From an uncultured Saprospiraceae bacterium (GTDB lineage: Bacteria; Bacteroidota; Bacteroidia; Chitinophagales; Saprospiraceae), in the NCBI GenBank assembly GCA_937950315.1, contig CALFDU010000021.1:1-64000 (forward strand): a DNA stretch of 64,000 nt. The letters run 5' to 3'. Of the stretch, positions 56,129-63,042 are shown piece by piece. How positions within the stretch are numbered: the stretch's first letter is position 1; every line of letters starts with the position of its first letter. Below the pieces are notes generated by a model, which was not told where the DNA came from, did no database searches, and was given only the letters and a program-made list of their open reading frames with translations. The position numbers and the translations under genes are program-made.

Positions 56129-57003
56129 TTTGTTTGAATATATTTCTTTGGTGTAATGTCAAATTTGGATTTAAAGGCACTGATGAAATGACTTGGGTTG
56201 TTGTAGCCTAGTTCATAAGCAACCTCTTTAATTTTAAAGTTTCCTGTGTCAAGCATCGCTTTTCCATGATTCATTTTGTGATCCAATAGATACTGAAACA
56301 AAGTTGATCCATAAAGACTTTTAAATCCTTCTTTTAATCTGTGTTCGTTAAGTCCTACTTCAGTGGCCAATGCTGAAGTAATTGGAGGTTCTTTCATGCG
56401 GGCAATTAATATGTCCTTCGCCTTTTTTATTTTCTTGACGCTATCTTCATCTTGTAAATATGGACAAGATGTATTTTCTTCTTTTGCTTGCCTAGAAAAG
56501 TAAATACTTAGAATTTCAAGAGATTTGGCATATCTGAAAATGTCTCCTGTTTTTCCGGTGTCATTTATTTCTAAAATTTGTTTCAATACCAAATTTAGAT
56601 TAGTACTAATATGGTCTTTTTTATAAATCTTTTGATTTACATTTTCACTATTTAAAAATTCTAGCTCATTGCTGCTGTCTAAAAATAGCTGATGTATTTT
56701 TTCTAGCGAACAGAATAAGAAAATGAGTTGTGTGTCTTCTTCAGTTGTAATGGTAGGCTTTAGTATTTCAGTCGGATTATAGAAAAAGCAATTGTTGCCC
56801 GCGGACAAAGGCATGTTGTAAGAACCTCCATAAAAAGCAAAATTCATTGCTCCTTTTACGCAGAAAAAGTATTGAACTACTTTTTCATCAACCTCAATGT
56901 CCAATAGGTTTTTCGACTTTTCATCATATTGAATAAGAACCAAACCATCCCTAAGTAAGTGTTCTCTCCATTTGCTTTTATCGTTATTTTTACAAACTAT
57001 CAA
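56125..57003 (-). CDS. AraC-family transcriptional regulator of the uptake locus
   Basis: The 292-residue protein has an N-terminal cupin-like sensing region and a C-terminal AraC double helix-turn-helix (residues about 195-290), with GLNEHRLKEGFKSLYGSTLFQYL and IKEVAYELGYNNPSHFISAFKSKFDITPKKY. The helix-turn-helix most resembles the PchR group, which senses iron-siderophore or heme. The stop codon overlaps the TonB receptor start by 4 bp. It is likely to activate the receptor and the divergent HmuY-like gene from dyads at 57095-57162. Confidence 0.88.
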   Translation of the reverse strand: MIVCKNNDKSKWREHLLRDGLVLIQYDEKSKNLLDIEVDEKVVQYFFCVKGAMNFAFYGGSYNMPLSAGNNCFFYNPTEILKPTITTEEDTQLIFLFCSLEKIHQLFLDSSNELEFLNSENVNQKIYKKDHISTNLNLVLKQILEINDTGKTGDIFRYAKSLEILSIYFSRQAKEENTSCPYLQDEDSVKKIKKAKDILIARMKEPPITSALATEVGLNEHRLKEGFKSLYGSTLFQYLLDHKMNHGKAMLDTGNFKIKEVAYELGYNNPSHFISAFKSKFDITPKKYIQTK

Positions 57004-57044
57004 AAGAATATAGATTTTGGCTATTTAGATTAAAATGATAAAAG

Positions 57045-57052
57045 TAAAGGTA
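57045..57052 (-). promoter_or_regulatory. Candidate -7 element of AraC regulator operon
   Basis: The minus strand reads TACCTTTA, one base from the TAnnTTTG consensus, about 42 bp upstream of the regulator start codon. Confidence 0.35.
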
Positions 57053-57094
57053 AAACATATGATTTTATGTTGTTTATGCTGATGAAAGTAATTT

Positions 57095-57117
57095 TTATTT
57101 AGAATAAGTCTAAATAA
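57095..57117. promoter_or_regulatory. Perfect 9-bp dyad, probable operator of the heme locus
   Basis: TTATTTAGA (57095-57103) and TCTAAATAA (57109-57117) are exact inverted copies around a 5-base spacer. The site lies mid-way between the divergent regulator and HmuY-like genes. Its form suits a dimeric metal- or iron-responsive repressor, perhaps of Fur or DtxR type; this is inference. Confidence 0.7.
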
Positions 57118-57127
57118 TGTAATTTTC

Positions 57128-57162
57128 AAATACCGTTATTCATTTCTTGTTTAGCGGTATTT
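57128..57162. promoter_or_regulatory. Second perfect dyad between regulator and HmuY-like gene
   Basis: AAATACCG (57128-57135) and CGGTATTT (57155-57162) are exact inverted copies 19 bp apart, ending 18 bp upstream of the -7 element of the HmuY-like gene. This spacing and position fit an AraC-type activator, and no -33 TTG is present at the normal distance. Confidence 0.6.
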
Positions 57163-57180
57163 TTATGAAGAAAGGTATAA

Positions 57181-57188
57181 TACATTTG
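57181..57188 (+). promoter_or_regulatory. -7 promoter element of HmuY-like gene
   Basis: TACATTTG is an exact TAnnTTTG match. Because it overlaps the GTG at 57188, that codon cannot be the start, which supports the ATG at 57212. Confidence 0.6.
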
Positions 57189-57211
57189 TGACAAGAAATA
57201 AAAACACAATT

Positions 57212-58474
57212 ATGAGATTATTGATAATCACCTTTTTTGCATTAATTACAATAAGTACTGTAAGCGCTCAAGAAATTGATCAGATTTCTGTTGGAGCTGG
57301 CTACGGTTTACAGACATTTTATGATGTCGACTCAGGAGAGAAGACAGTTATAGATGGAGATCAATGGGATATCGCTTTTACGGTATTTGGATTTCAAGAT
57401 GCTGGTATATTTATAAATGAGTCTGCATCTTTAATGGGGGAAGAAATAGAATTGTATGACCTTGGCGCTGGAAATTTTTCTACTGCTGTGACAGAAGCTG
57501 ATTTGACAAATAGAATTTATAATAATGATAAGTCTTGGCAAAGTGGTGCCTTTAATGAAGGTAGAGACCCTGCTGACTTTTCAGATTTTGGATGGGGATT
57601 TTATAATCCTGCAACCATGTCAGTGACAGGCGTTAAGATGTTTGCTTTGAAATTAAGAAATGGAAAGATGATCAAGCTTCAGATAGAAGCAATAAATCTA
57701 ACTGAGTATACATTCAAATATGCTGATTTGGATGGATCTAACCAAAAAAGTGTTTCCTTTGATAAATCTGGATATTCGGGAAAACACTTGGCTTACTATT
57801 CTTTTGATTCAGAGGAAATGTTGGATTTAGAGCCAGATGGATGGGACCTTACCTATACAAGATATTCTACATACCTTGAAGCAGGTCCGGATGAAATCAT
57901 AAATTATATTGTTACGGGAATTCTTACTGCTGATGGCGTGCAAGTAGCGCAGGCTGATGGGATTGATCCTGTAAGTGTATCTGAATCAGATTACACATCT
58001 GATTATAGTTCTTCAACCGATGTTATTGGGTTTGACTGGAAGGACATTGATATTGCAACCCTACAATGGTCTTTAGTTTTAGATAGAGTATATTTTATAA
58101 AGACCGATGAAAATAAAACTTATAAGTTGCATTTTATTGACTTCGAAGGATCATCAACAGGTATAACTACATTTGAAAAATCTGAGGTGATGACTACATC
58201 AACTTATGATGTTTTCGAGTCAAATACCACTATCGGCAATGCATATCCTAATCCAACTCATGGAACTTTCTCTTTTGATTATGAGACAGAAAAGGCAGGT
58301 AAAATAGTGGTAAGTATCTATCAATTAGACGGAAAGAAATTGTATTCTCAAGTGATGGATACGCATGTTGGTCGGAATGTTATTAGCATCGATGATTTTA
58401 CTGTTGGCGGAAACTATTTTTTAGTTCTTGATAATGGAGAACGAGTATATAGTCAGCAATTGATCATCAAGTAA
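57212..58474 (+). CDS. Double HmuY-like heme-binding protein with T9SS type A sorting tail
   Basis: I start at the ATG at 57212, which gives a signal peptide (MRLLIITFFALITISTVSAQ); the GTG eight codons upstream lies inside the promoter. The 420-residue protein has two HmuY-like domains. The first (about 24-185) has DQWDIAFTVFGF and VKMFALKLRNGKMIKLQI. The second (about 190-335) has LAYYSFDSEE, DGWDLTYTRYSTYL and DRVYFIKTDENKTYKLHFIDF. A T9SS type A tail follows from about residue 343 (AYPNPTHGTFSF ... SQQLIIK). HmuY proteins bind heme and pass it to a TonB receptor. Known HmuY is a lipoprotein; this one is predicted to be T9SS cargo. Confidence 0.85.
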   Translation: MRLLIITFFALITISTVSAQEIDQISVGAGYGLQTFYDVDSGEKTVIDGDQWDIAFTVFGFQDAGIFINESASLMGEEIELYDLGAGNFSTAVTEADLTNRIYNNDKSWQSGAFNEGRDPADFSDFGWGFYNPATMSVTGVKMFALKLRNGKMIKLQIEAINLTEYTFKYADLDGSNQKSVSFDKSGYSGKHLAYYSFDSEEMLDLEPDGWDLTYTRYSTYLEAGPDEIINYIVTGILTADGVQVAQADGIDPVSVSESDYTSDYSSSTDVIGFDWKDIDIATLQWSLVLDRVYFIKTDENKTYKLHFIDFEGSSTGITTFEKSEVMTTSTYDVFESNTTIGNAYPNPTHGTFSFDYETEKAGKIVVSIYQLDGKKLYSQVMDTHVGRNVISIDDFTVGGNYFLVLDNGERVYSQQLIIK

Positions 58475-59035
58475 TTACAATAAATCAATCATAGTATCAA
58501 AATCATGATTGAAACTAATACCATCATTCGTTTGCGCTGTGAAGTTGATAGTAAGTGGACCATCAGTTACTGACATACTTTCTACAAGAGAAGTAGGGAA
58601 GCCTACCGATACTTCACAGAACGTACGCGTTGAACAAGTGTTTGTTATTTCAATAGATGAAAACTGATTGAAGTCGCGCAAATTCGTTCCTGCGTTGAAA
58701 GTATTGGCGCCTATTGTAACATCTTTGCTGAAACTAATACCCAAGGTAGATTCATCTAGAGAATTCAATACACTACTGAAGCAATCTTGACCATAAACTT
58801 CTCCTATAGGATTGAAATCTGTATAAACTAAATCTGTATCTGGGAAATAGTTAAGAATAAATCCTGTTCTTATGACTTCATTATTCACAGCCTCTGGATT
58901 AACATCGTAATCAAGGAGAATAACTGTATTGATCATCCCATTTAATGCTGAATCTGATTCGCCGCAACAGCTTGAAATGATGACAGCTGATAGATAGGCT
59001 AGGAATAGAATAGAAAGTTTAGATGCAATCTTCAT
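58475..59035 (-). CDS. Lipoprotein of unknown function
   Basis: The 186-residue product has a lipoprotein signal ending in VIISSCCGESD, with two adjacent cysteines at the lipobox. The mature part is beta-rich with four further cysteines that could form disulfides. I do not recognise a family. Its stop codon abuts that of the HmuY-like gene, tail to tail, with no gap. A minus-strand -7 element (TACTTTTG) lies 10 bp upstream of its start. Confidence 0.65.
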   Translation of the reverse strand: MKIASKLSILFLAYLSAVIISSCCGESDSALNGMINTVILLDYDVNPEAVNNEVIRTGFILNYFPDTDLVYTDFNPIGEVYGQDCFSSVLNSLDESTLGISFSKDVTIGANTFNAGTNLRDFNQFSSIEITNTCSTRTFCEVSVGFPTSLVESMSVTDGPLTINFTAQTNDGISFNHDFDTMIDLL

Positions 59036-59044
59036 TTTTTATTG

Positions 59045-59052
59045 CAAAAGTA
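59045..59052 (-). promoter_or_regulatory. -7 promoter element of lipoprotein gene
   Basis: The minus strand reads TACTTTTG, an exact TAnnTTTG match, 9 bp before the ATG at 59035. Confidence 0.5.
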
Positions 59053-59113
59053 TAATATTCTATAGGTTATATCCATTATCATAAGGATTAAACCATAATT
59101 TCAGCAATAGATA

Positions 59114-59743
59114 TTAGATAAGTGGGCTAGGATCTGGGCAATTATTACGAAAAAAATCAATTTTTAATGCTGATGATACTCCAGGGTAATCTCCAGCATA
59201 ATCTCCTAGATTGTTAATCAATTGCAGATGAAGATGAGGAGGCCAACCACCATTTTCAGCATGTCCTCCAATTTTGCAGAATGAATCTCCTTTTGCAATT
59301 TTCATATTTGATTTGAGCATGCTACAATGCCAGGAGCTTAAGTGACCATAAAGGCTATAAAATTTTTGATTGCCAACCTTGTGTTTTAGTATAACGGTAT
59401 GGCCGTAGTCTAAGGATGCTTCATTGTACTGAATGGAATGAACAACACCTTCTAGTGGAGCATACACCATTGTGTTTTCTTGCGCCCACAAATCTATTCC
59501 TAAATGAATATCTCTCCTAGTTGCACCTTTCCCAAACAATTCTTCATTTGAATAAAAGAAACGTTTTTCTAAATATCCACCATAGTGAATTATCGTAGGG
59601 TCAGTTGTTGGCAGTTCTTCAAGATATTGATACCAGTTCTCCGAATTGCTTTTTCCCAAATCTCCATTTATACTTAAATCTAATTTTTTATAAACGAAGT
59701 CACCATTTCCTAACACAGGGAAACACCATTCTTTTTTGATCAT
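59114..59743 (-). CDS. M23-type metallopeptidase domain protein without signal peptide
   Basis: The 209-residue protein is mostly one M23 (LytM) domain. Zinc ligands are His and Asp in RRDIHLGIDLWAQ, and the HxH motif is in PPHLHLQLIN; the typical YSLYGHLSSW is present. No signal peptide or membrane helix precedes the domain (it begins MIKKEWCFPVLGNGDF), which is unusual for a wall-cutting enzyme. Cytoplasmic M23 domains occur fused to aminotransferase and kinase domains in some bacteria, and this could be a stand-alone relative. The substrate is unknown. Confidence 0.82.
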   Translation of the reverse strand: MIKKEWCFPVLGNGDFVYKKLDLSINGDLGKSNSENWYQYLEELPTTDPTIIHYGGYLEKRFFYSNEELFGKGATRRDIHLGIDLWAQENTMVYAPLEGVVHSIQYNEASLDYGHTVILKHKVGNQKFYSLYGHLSSWHCSMLKSNMKIAKGDSFCKIGGHAENGGWPPHLHLQLINNLGDYAGDYPGVSSALKIDFFRNNCPDPSPLI

Positions 59744-59833
59744 AACTTTAAACTGAAAATAAGGTTCGTTAATTTTATCTTGTGTGGTAAGTTATGAAAT
59801 TTACCGATTCCACATTTAAAATTTTAAGCAAAG

Positions 59834-60373
59834 GTGTCTTCTATAATTGAAACAAAACGACTCCAACTGAGACCGATAACATTGGAAGATACAATTCTGC
59901 TTTTTGAAATACGATCTGATAAAGTGGTGATGCGATATGTAGAACGACCATTAATGAATAAAATGTCAGAGGCAAAATCGCTTTGTGCAAATATTTTAGA
60001 TTTATGCGGACAAAATATTGCTTGGTTTTGGGTACTCGAACTCAAGTCTACAAAACAAGCAATAGGCACTATTACGCTTTGGAATTACGAAACTAAATTT
60101 AAAACGGCTGAAATTGGATTCATGATGAAGCAAAACTTTCAAGGATTGGGTCTTATGAAAGAAGCAGCATCCCATGTATGTCAATTTGCTTTTGATATTT
60201 TGAATCTAAATATGATCGAAGCATATACCCGACCAGAAAATCTAGCTTCATGTTCGGTTTTAAGATCTTTAGGATTCGGTAAATTCAAACAGTTAAATAA
60301 TAATGTAATCTTTAATAATCGAACTTGGGATACGATAATCTTCCATTTGCATAGAAATCAACTTAAAAAGTAA
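59834..60373 (+). CDS. GNAT-family N-acetyltransferase (RimJ/RimL type)
   Basis: The 179-residue product is a GNAT enzyme that acetylates an amine with acetyl-CoA. It has TKRLQLRPITLEDTILLFEIRSD, typical of the RimJ/RimL and ribosomal-protein acetyltransferase group, the CoA-binding loop as NFQGLGLMKEAA, and ENLASCSVLRSLGF. The start is a GTG at 59834; there is no ATG in the first 30 codons. The substrate cannot be told from the sequence. Confidence 0.85.
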   Translation: MSSIIETKRLQLRPITLEDTILLFEIRSDKVVMRYVERPLMNKMSEAKSLCANILDLCGQNIAWFWVLELKSTKQAIGTITLWNYETKFKTAEIGFMMKQNFQGLGLMKEAASHVCQFAFDILNLNMIEAYTRPENLASCSVLRSLGFGKFKQLNNNVIFNNRTWDTIIFHLHRNQLKK

Positions 60374-60415
60374 GAAGTCAATAGATAATCGATATATAAT
60401 GTCTAAGTCATTTAT

Positions 60416-60423
60416 TATATTTG
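60416..60423 (+). promoter_or_regulatory. -7 promoter element of ASPIC/UnbV gene
   Basis: TATATTTG is an exact TAnnTTTG match, 31 bp upstream of the ATG at 60455. Confidence 0.5.
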
Positions 60424-60454
60424 ATTAAACCCTGTCATGTAATATTCAACTAAA

Positions 60455-62161
60455 ATGAGAACCAATCTTATCATCTTCTACCTTATTTTGTTATCCACTT
60501 TCCTTTTTGGGCAGGATTTTACTCGACAAGATGGAAATTTTAGCATAGTTAATTCGTTTGGAGGTGGGACTCCATTTGGCGGTGGTACAGTGAGCTTTGC
60601 TGATTTTAATGAAGATGGCTTAGATGATTTGACCTTTGGCACTAGAACTGGATTGCCAATACATTTTTATGAGAACACTGGTGATGGATTTGAATTGGTT
60701 GATCCACCTTTTGTAGATAACTTTTCAGATCACAGACAAATTTTATGGATCGACTATGATGATGATGGCGATCGAGATATTTTTGTAGCTGCGCTGGATG
60801 GACCCAATAAGCTTTATGAAAATGATGGCAGTATGTCATTTACAGATGTTTCTATTTTGAGAGGATTGTCTACACAAAATGTTTTGACGGAAGGGGGAAA
60901 CTTTGGAGATTTAAACAAAGATGGATTCCTTGATTTGTATATAACCAATTATGATGATGATGGAATCACATTGAATGGTCATGAAAATGAAATGTACAGA
61001 TGGAACCCGCAATCAGCTTCCTATGAAGATGTCACACTTTCATCTTCAACTGGTAATGGTGTAAGAACTAGTTTCTGTACTGCTTTTTTTGACTTCGATA
61101 TGGACAATGATTTGGATATGTATGTCATTAATGATTTTCATGCATTTGAAAATTCATTGTATATGAATATTGGTAATTTTCAATTCATTGATGTTTCTGT
61201 TCCTTCCATGTCTAATATCGCTATTGAATCCATGAATGCCGGAATCTCTGATTACGATAATGATGGAGATTTTGATATTTATATTACCAATGTTGAAGAT
61301 GCAGCCTTGTTGAGAAACAATGGTGACAATACCTTTACAGATGTAGCAGCACCTGCAGGAGTCTTAGCTCATGAGTGGTCTTGGACGGGTAATTTTTTCG
61401 ATTTTGATAATGATAGAGATGATGATCTTTATGTTTTGTCTCAAGTAAGTACTGAGCCTAATTATTTTTACGTAAATGTTAATGGAATATTTTCCGAGCC
61501 ATTGGCCAACAATGGTGGAATCACTGGTCAGGATAATCTTGAAGCGATTGCCAATGCTATAGGAGATGTAAACAATGACGGTAAATTGGATATTGCTATC
61601 TGCTCAAGAAATGATAATAATTACAGACTTTATGTAAATAATGAATTATCGGAAAACAACTTCATAAAGCTAAACCTAAAAGGTACTAGTTCTAATAATG
61701 CAGCGTATGGGGCATTGGTTGAATGTTGGATTAATGGCGCAAAAACCATCCAGCACAAACACTCTGCAGTATCATTTCACTGTCAGAACTCTGATTACTT
61801 ACACTTTGGTATAGAGCAAGCGACCTCTGTTGATTCGTTGGTTATAAAATGGCCTTTTGCCAATAATGTAGATGTGGTTTATTCCGCAGACATATTGGTG
61901 AATGGGATGAATGAAATCACAGAAGGTTCAGGCTTAACAAATTCATATTCACTCGAGATCTGCAAGCATACACACAATCTTGTGATCGATCCTATTCCTA
62001 GCCAGAATTATGGAGCTGTTTTGGATCTAATGGGAAACACGACAATATTAAGTGGCCATGACGTGTTGTTTCAGTCAGAAACATCAATCACATTAGATGC
62101 AGGATTTGAAGTAAAACTAGGTGCTGAGTTGTTAGCAGAAATAGAAGTTTGTGGAAATTAA
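60455..62161 (+). CDS. Secreted VCBS/FG-GAP-repeat protein with ASPIC/UnbV domain (CRTAC1-like)
   Basis: The 568-residue protein has a signal peptide ending in LFGQ and a beta-propeller of about six FG-GAP/VCBS repeats. Each repeat carries a calcium-type Asp loop (DYDDDGDRD, DLNKDGFLD, DFDMDNDLD, DYDNDGDFD, DFDNDRDDD, DVNNDGKLD). An ASPIC/UnbV domain follows at about residues 400-490. The C-terminus (about 510-568) resembles the '3-coathanger stack' module (ILSGHDVLFQSETSITLDAGFEVKLGA), found in secreted Bacteroidota proteins. It probably acts outside the cell in calcium-dependent adhesion; the ligand is unknown. Confidence 0.88.
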   Translation: MRTNLIIFYLILLSTFLFGQDFTRQDGNFSIVNSFGGGTPFGGGTVSFADFNEDGLDDLTFGTRTGLPIHFYENTGDGFELVDPPFVDNFSDHRQILWIDYDDDGDRDIFVAALDGPNKLYENDGSMSFTDVSILRGLSTQNVLTEGGNFGDLNKDGFLDLYITNYDDDGITLNGHENEMYRWNPQSASYEDVTLSSSTGNGVRTSFCTAFFDFDMDNDLDMYVINDFHAFENSLYMNIGNFQFIDVSVPSMSNIAIESMNAGISDYDNDGDFDIYITNVEDAALLRNNGDNTFTDVAAPAGVLAHEWSWTGNFFDFDNDRDDDLYVLSQVSTEPNYFYVNVNGIFSEPLANNGGITGQDNLEAIANAIGDVNNDGKLDIAICSRNDNNYRLYVNNELSENNFIKLNLKGTSSNNAAYGALVECWINGAKTIQHKHSAVSFHCQNSDYLHFGIEQATSVDSLVIKWPFANNVDVVYSADILVNGMNEITEGSGLTNSYSLEICKHTHNLVIDPIPSQNYGAVLDLMGNTTILSGHDVLFQSETSITLDAGFEVKLGAELLAEIEVCGN

Positions 62162-62649
62162 TTGAAGTTTACTTCCTGTGCGGCAGATTCATGCAATTCT
62201 AAAAAATCAACGATTGGACTTAAGTAGCTGCTATCAATTGTAAGATTGTAACTATTTCTAATGAAGATTTGTCGATCAATGATGTCTCCACAATACAGCT
62301 CCAATTCATTTTGTGCCAATATCTGATACTTATTTACCCAATGGTTTTTTTGCAATGTTTTAAATTCCTTCACAGCTTTTTTACATTCACCTAAGTACCG
62401 ATATAAAAGAAGATAATTCTTGAAAAAGTATCTGATCTTTTGAAACTTGATCAGAACCGGATAATGTTTTCTAAGAATAGTAGGTGAAATATCATGAAGT
62501 CCTATTTCTTTTTCCAATTCTGCATTTTCCAAATACCAAAGGATGATTCTTGATGGAGATAAACCATCTGAACTCTTGTTCTGAATTTCCATCAAAGCAT
62601 CTCTGGACCTGATGGAAAGGATATCTAATTTTGCAGGAATGAAGATCAT
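62158..62649 (-). CDS. Conserved-looking cytoplasmic protein, unknown function
   Basis: The 163-residue product is not recognised. It lacks a signal peptide, is helix-rich, and has a basic-aromatic core (KFQKIRYFFKNYLLLYRYLGE). Its 3' end overlaps the ASPIC/UnbV gene by 4 bp. The -7 element TATTTTTG on the minus strand ends 4 bp before the ATG, so its mRNA should be leaderless, and a perfect dyad covers both. These control signals support its being a real gene. Confidence 0.65.
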   Translation of the reverse strand: MIFIPAKLDILSIRSRDALMEIQNKSSDGLSPSRIILWYLENAELEKEIGLHDISPTILRKHYPVLIKFQKIRYFFKNYLLLYRYLGECKKAVKEFKTLQKNHWVNKYQILAQNELELYCGDIIDRQIFIRNSYNLTIDSSYLSPIVDFLELHESAAQEVNFN

Positions 62650-62670
62650 ATTACAAAAATATGTAATATG
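62647..62670. promoter_or_regulatory. Perfect dyad over promoter and start codon of unknown gene
   Basis: CATATTAC (62647-62654) and GTAATATG (62663-62670) are exact inverted copies around 8 bases. The dyad covers the start codon and the -7 element (62654-62661), an ideal place for a repressor to block transcription. Confidence 0.55.
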
Positions 62671-62857
62671 AATGGAATAATAGAATATTGTGCTTTATTT
62701 ATTCATTTTGTCCAATATAATAAGCCGATTAAATACTTGAATAACTTAGAATGCATCAGTTGTTCATTATCGTTTCAATCTGATTTCAGTTTTTTTTTCG
62801 CTTGCGCAAATGTCTAAGGATGAGTGGTTTTAATCGTGAATAGAGAGCAAAAAAAAA

Positions 62858-62878
62858 GAAGGTCAAAATGACCTCCTT
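62858..62878 (-). terminator. Terminator after tRNA-Lys
   Basis: On the minus strand AAGGAGGTCA and TGACCTTC pair around a short T loop, followed by a run of T. It lies 4 bp beyond the 3' end of tRNA-Lys. The 62671-62857 stretch shows nothing else. Confidence 0.8.
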
Positions 62879-62881
62879 TTG

Positions 62882-62954
62882 TGATCGGTCTGGGGCTCGA
62901 ACCCAGGACCCACGCCTTAAAAGGGCGTTGCTCTACCAACTGAGCTAACCGATC
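62882..62954 (-). tRNA. tRNA-Lys (anticodon TTT)
   Basis: The minus strand folds as a full cloverleaf. Acceptor arms GATCGGT and ACCGATC pair perfectly. The D arm includes TAGCTCAGTTGGTAGAGC, the anticodon stem ACGCC/GGCGT encloses loop CTTTTAA (anticodon TTT), and the T arm contains GGTTCGAGCCC. The discriminator is A and CCA is not encoded. Confidence 0.96.
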
Positions 62955-62971
62955 GACCTTTAATCGAAGTG

Positions 62972-62979
62972 CAAAGATA
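62972..62979 (-). promoter_or_regulatory. -7 promoter element of tRNA-Lys
   Basis: The minus strand reads TATCTTTG followed by CAC, the same extended form as at tRNA-Arg, about 17 bp before the tRNA 5' end. Confidence 0.6.
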
Positions 62980-63003
62980 GTTGCATTTTTAAATAAATAT
63001 AAT

Positions 63004-63023
63004 TTTCAATAAGGAAATTGAAA
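63004..63023 (-). terminator. Weak hairpin after rnz
   Basis: TTTCAAT and ATTGAAA are exact inverted 7-bp arms around 6 bases, 20 bp beyond the rnz stop codon and followed on the minus strand by an AT-rich tail. It is AT-rich, so it may be only a weak terminator. Confidence 0.4.
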
Positions 63024-63042
63024 TGATTTTTAATCTATTGAA

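Noticed and set aside
57188-57211. GTG start eight codons upstream in the HmuY-like gene
   Set aside because: It overlaps the exact -7 element TACATTTG and would put extra polar residues before the signal peptide.
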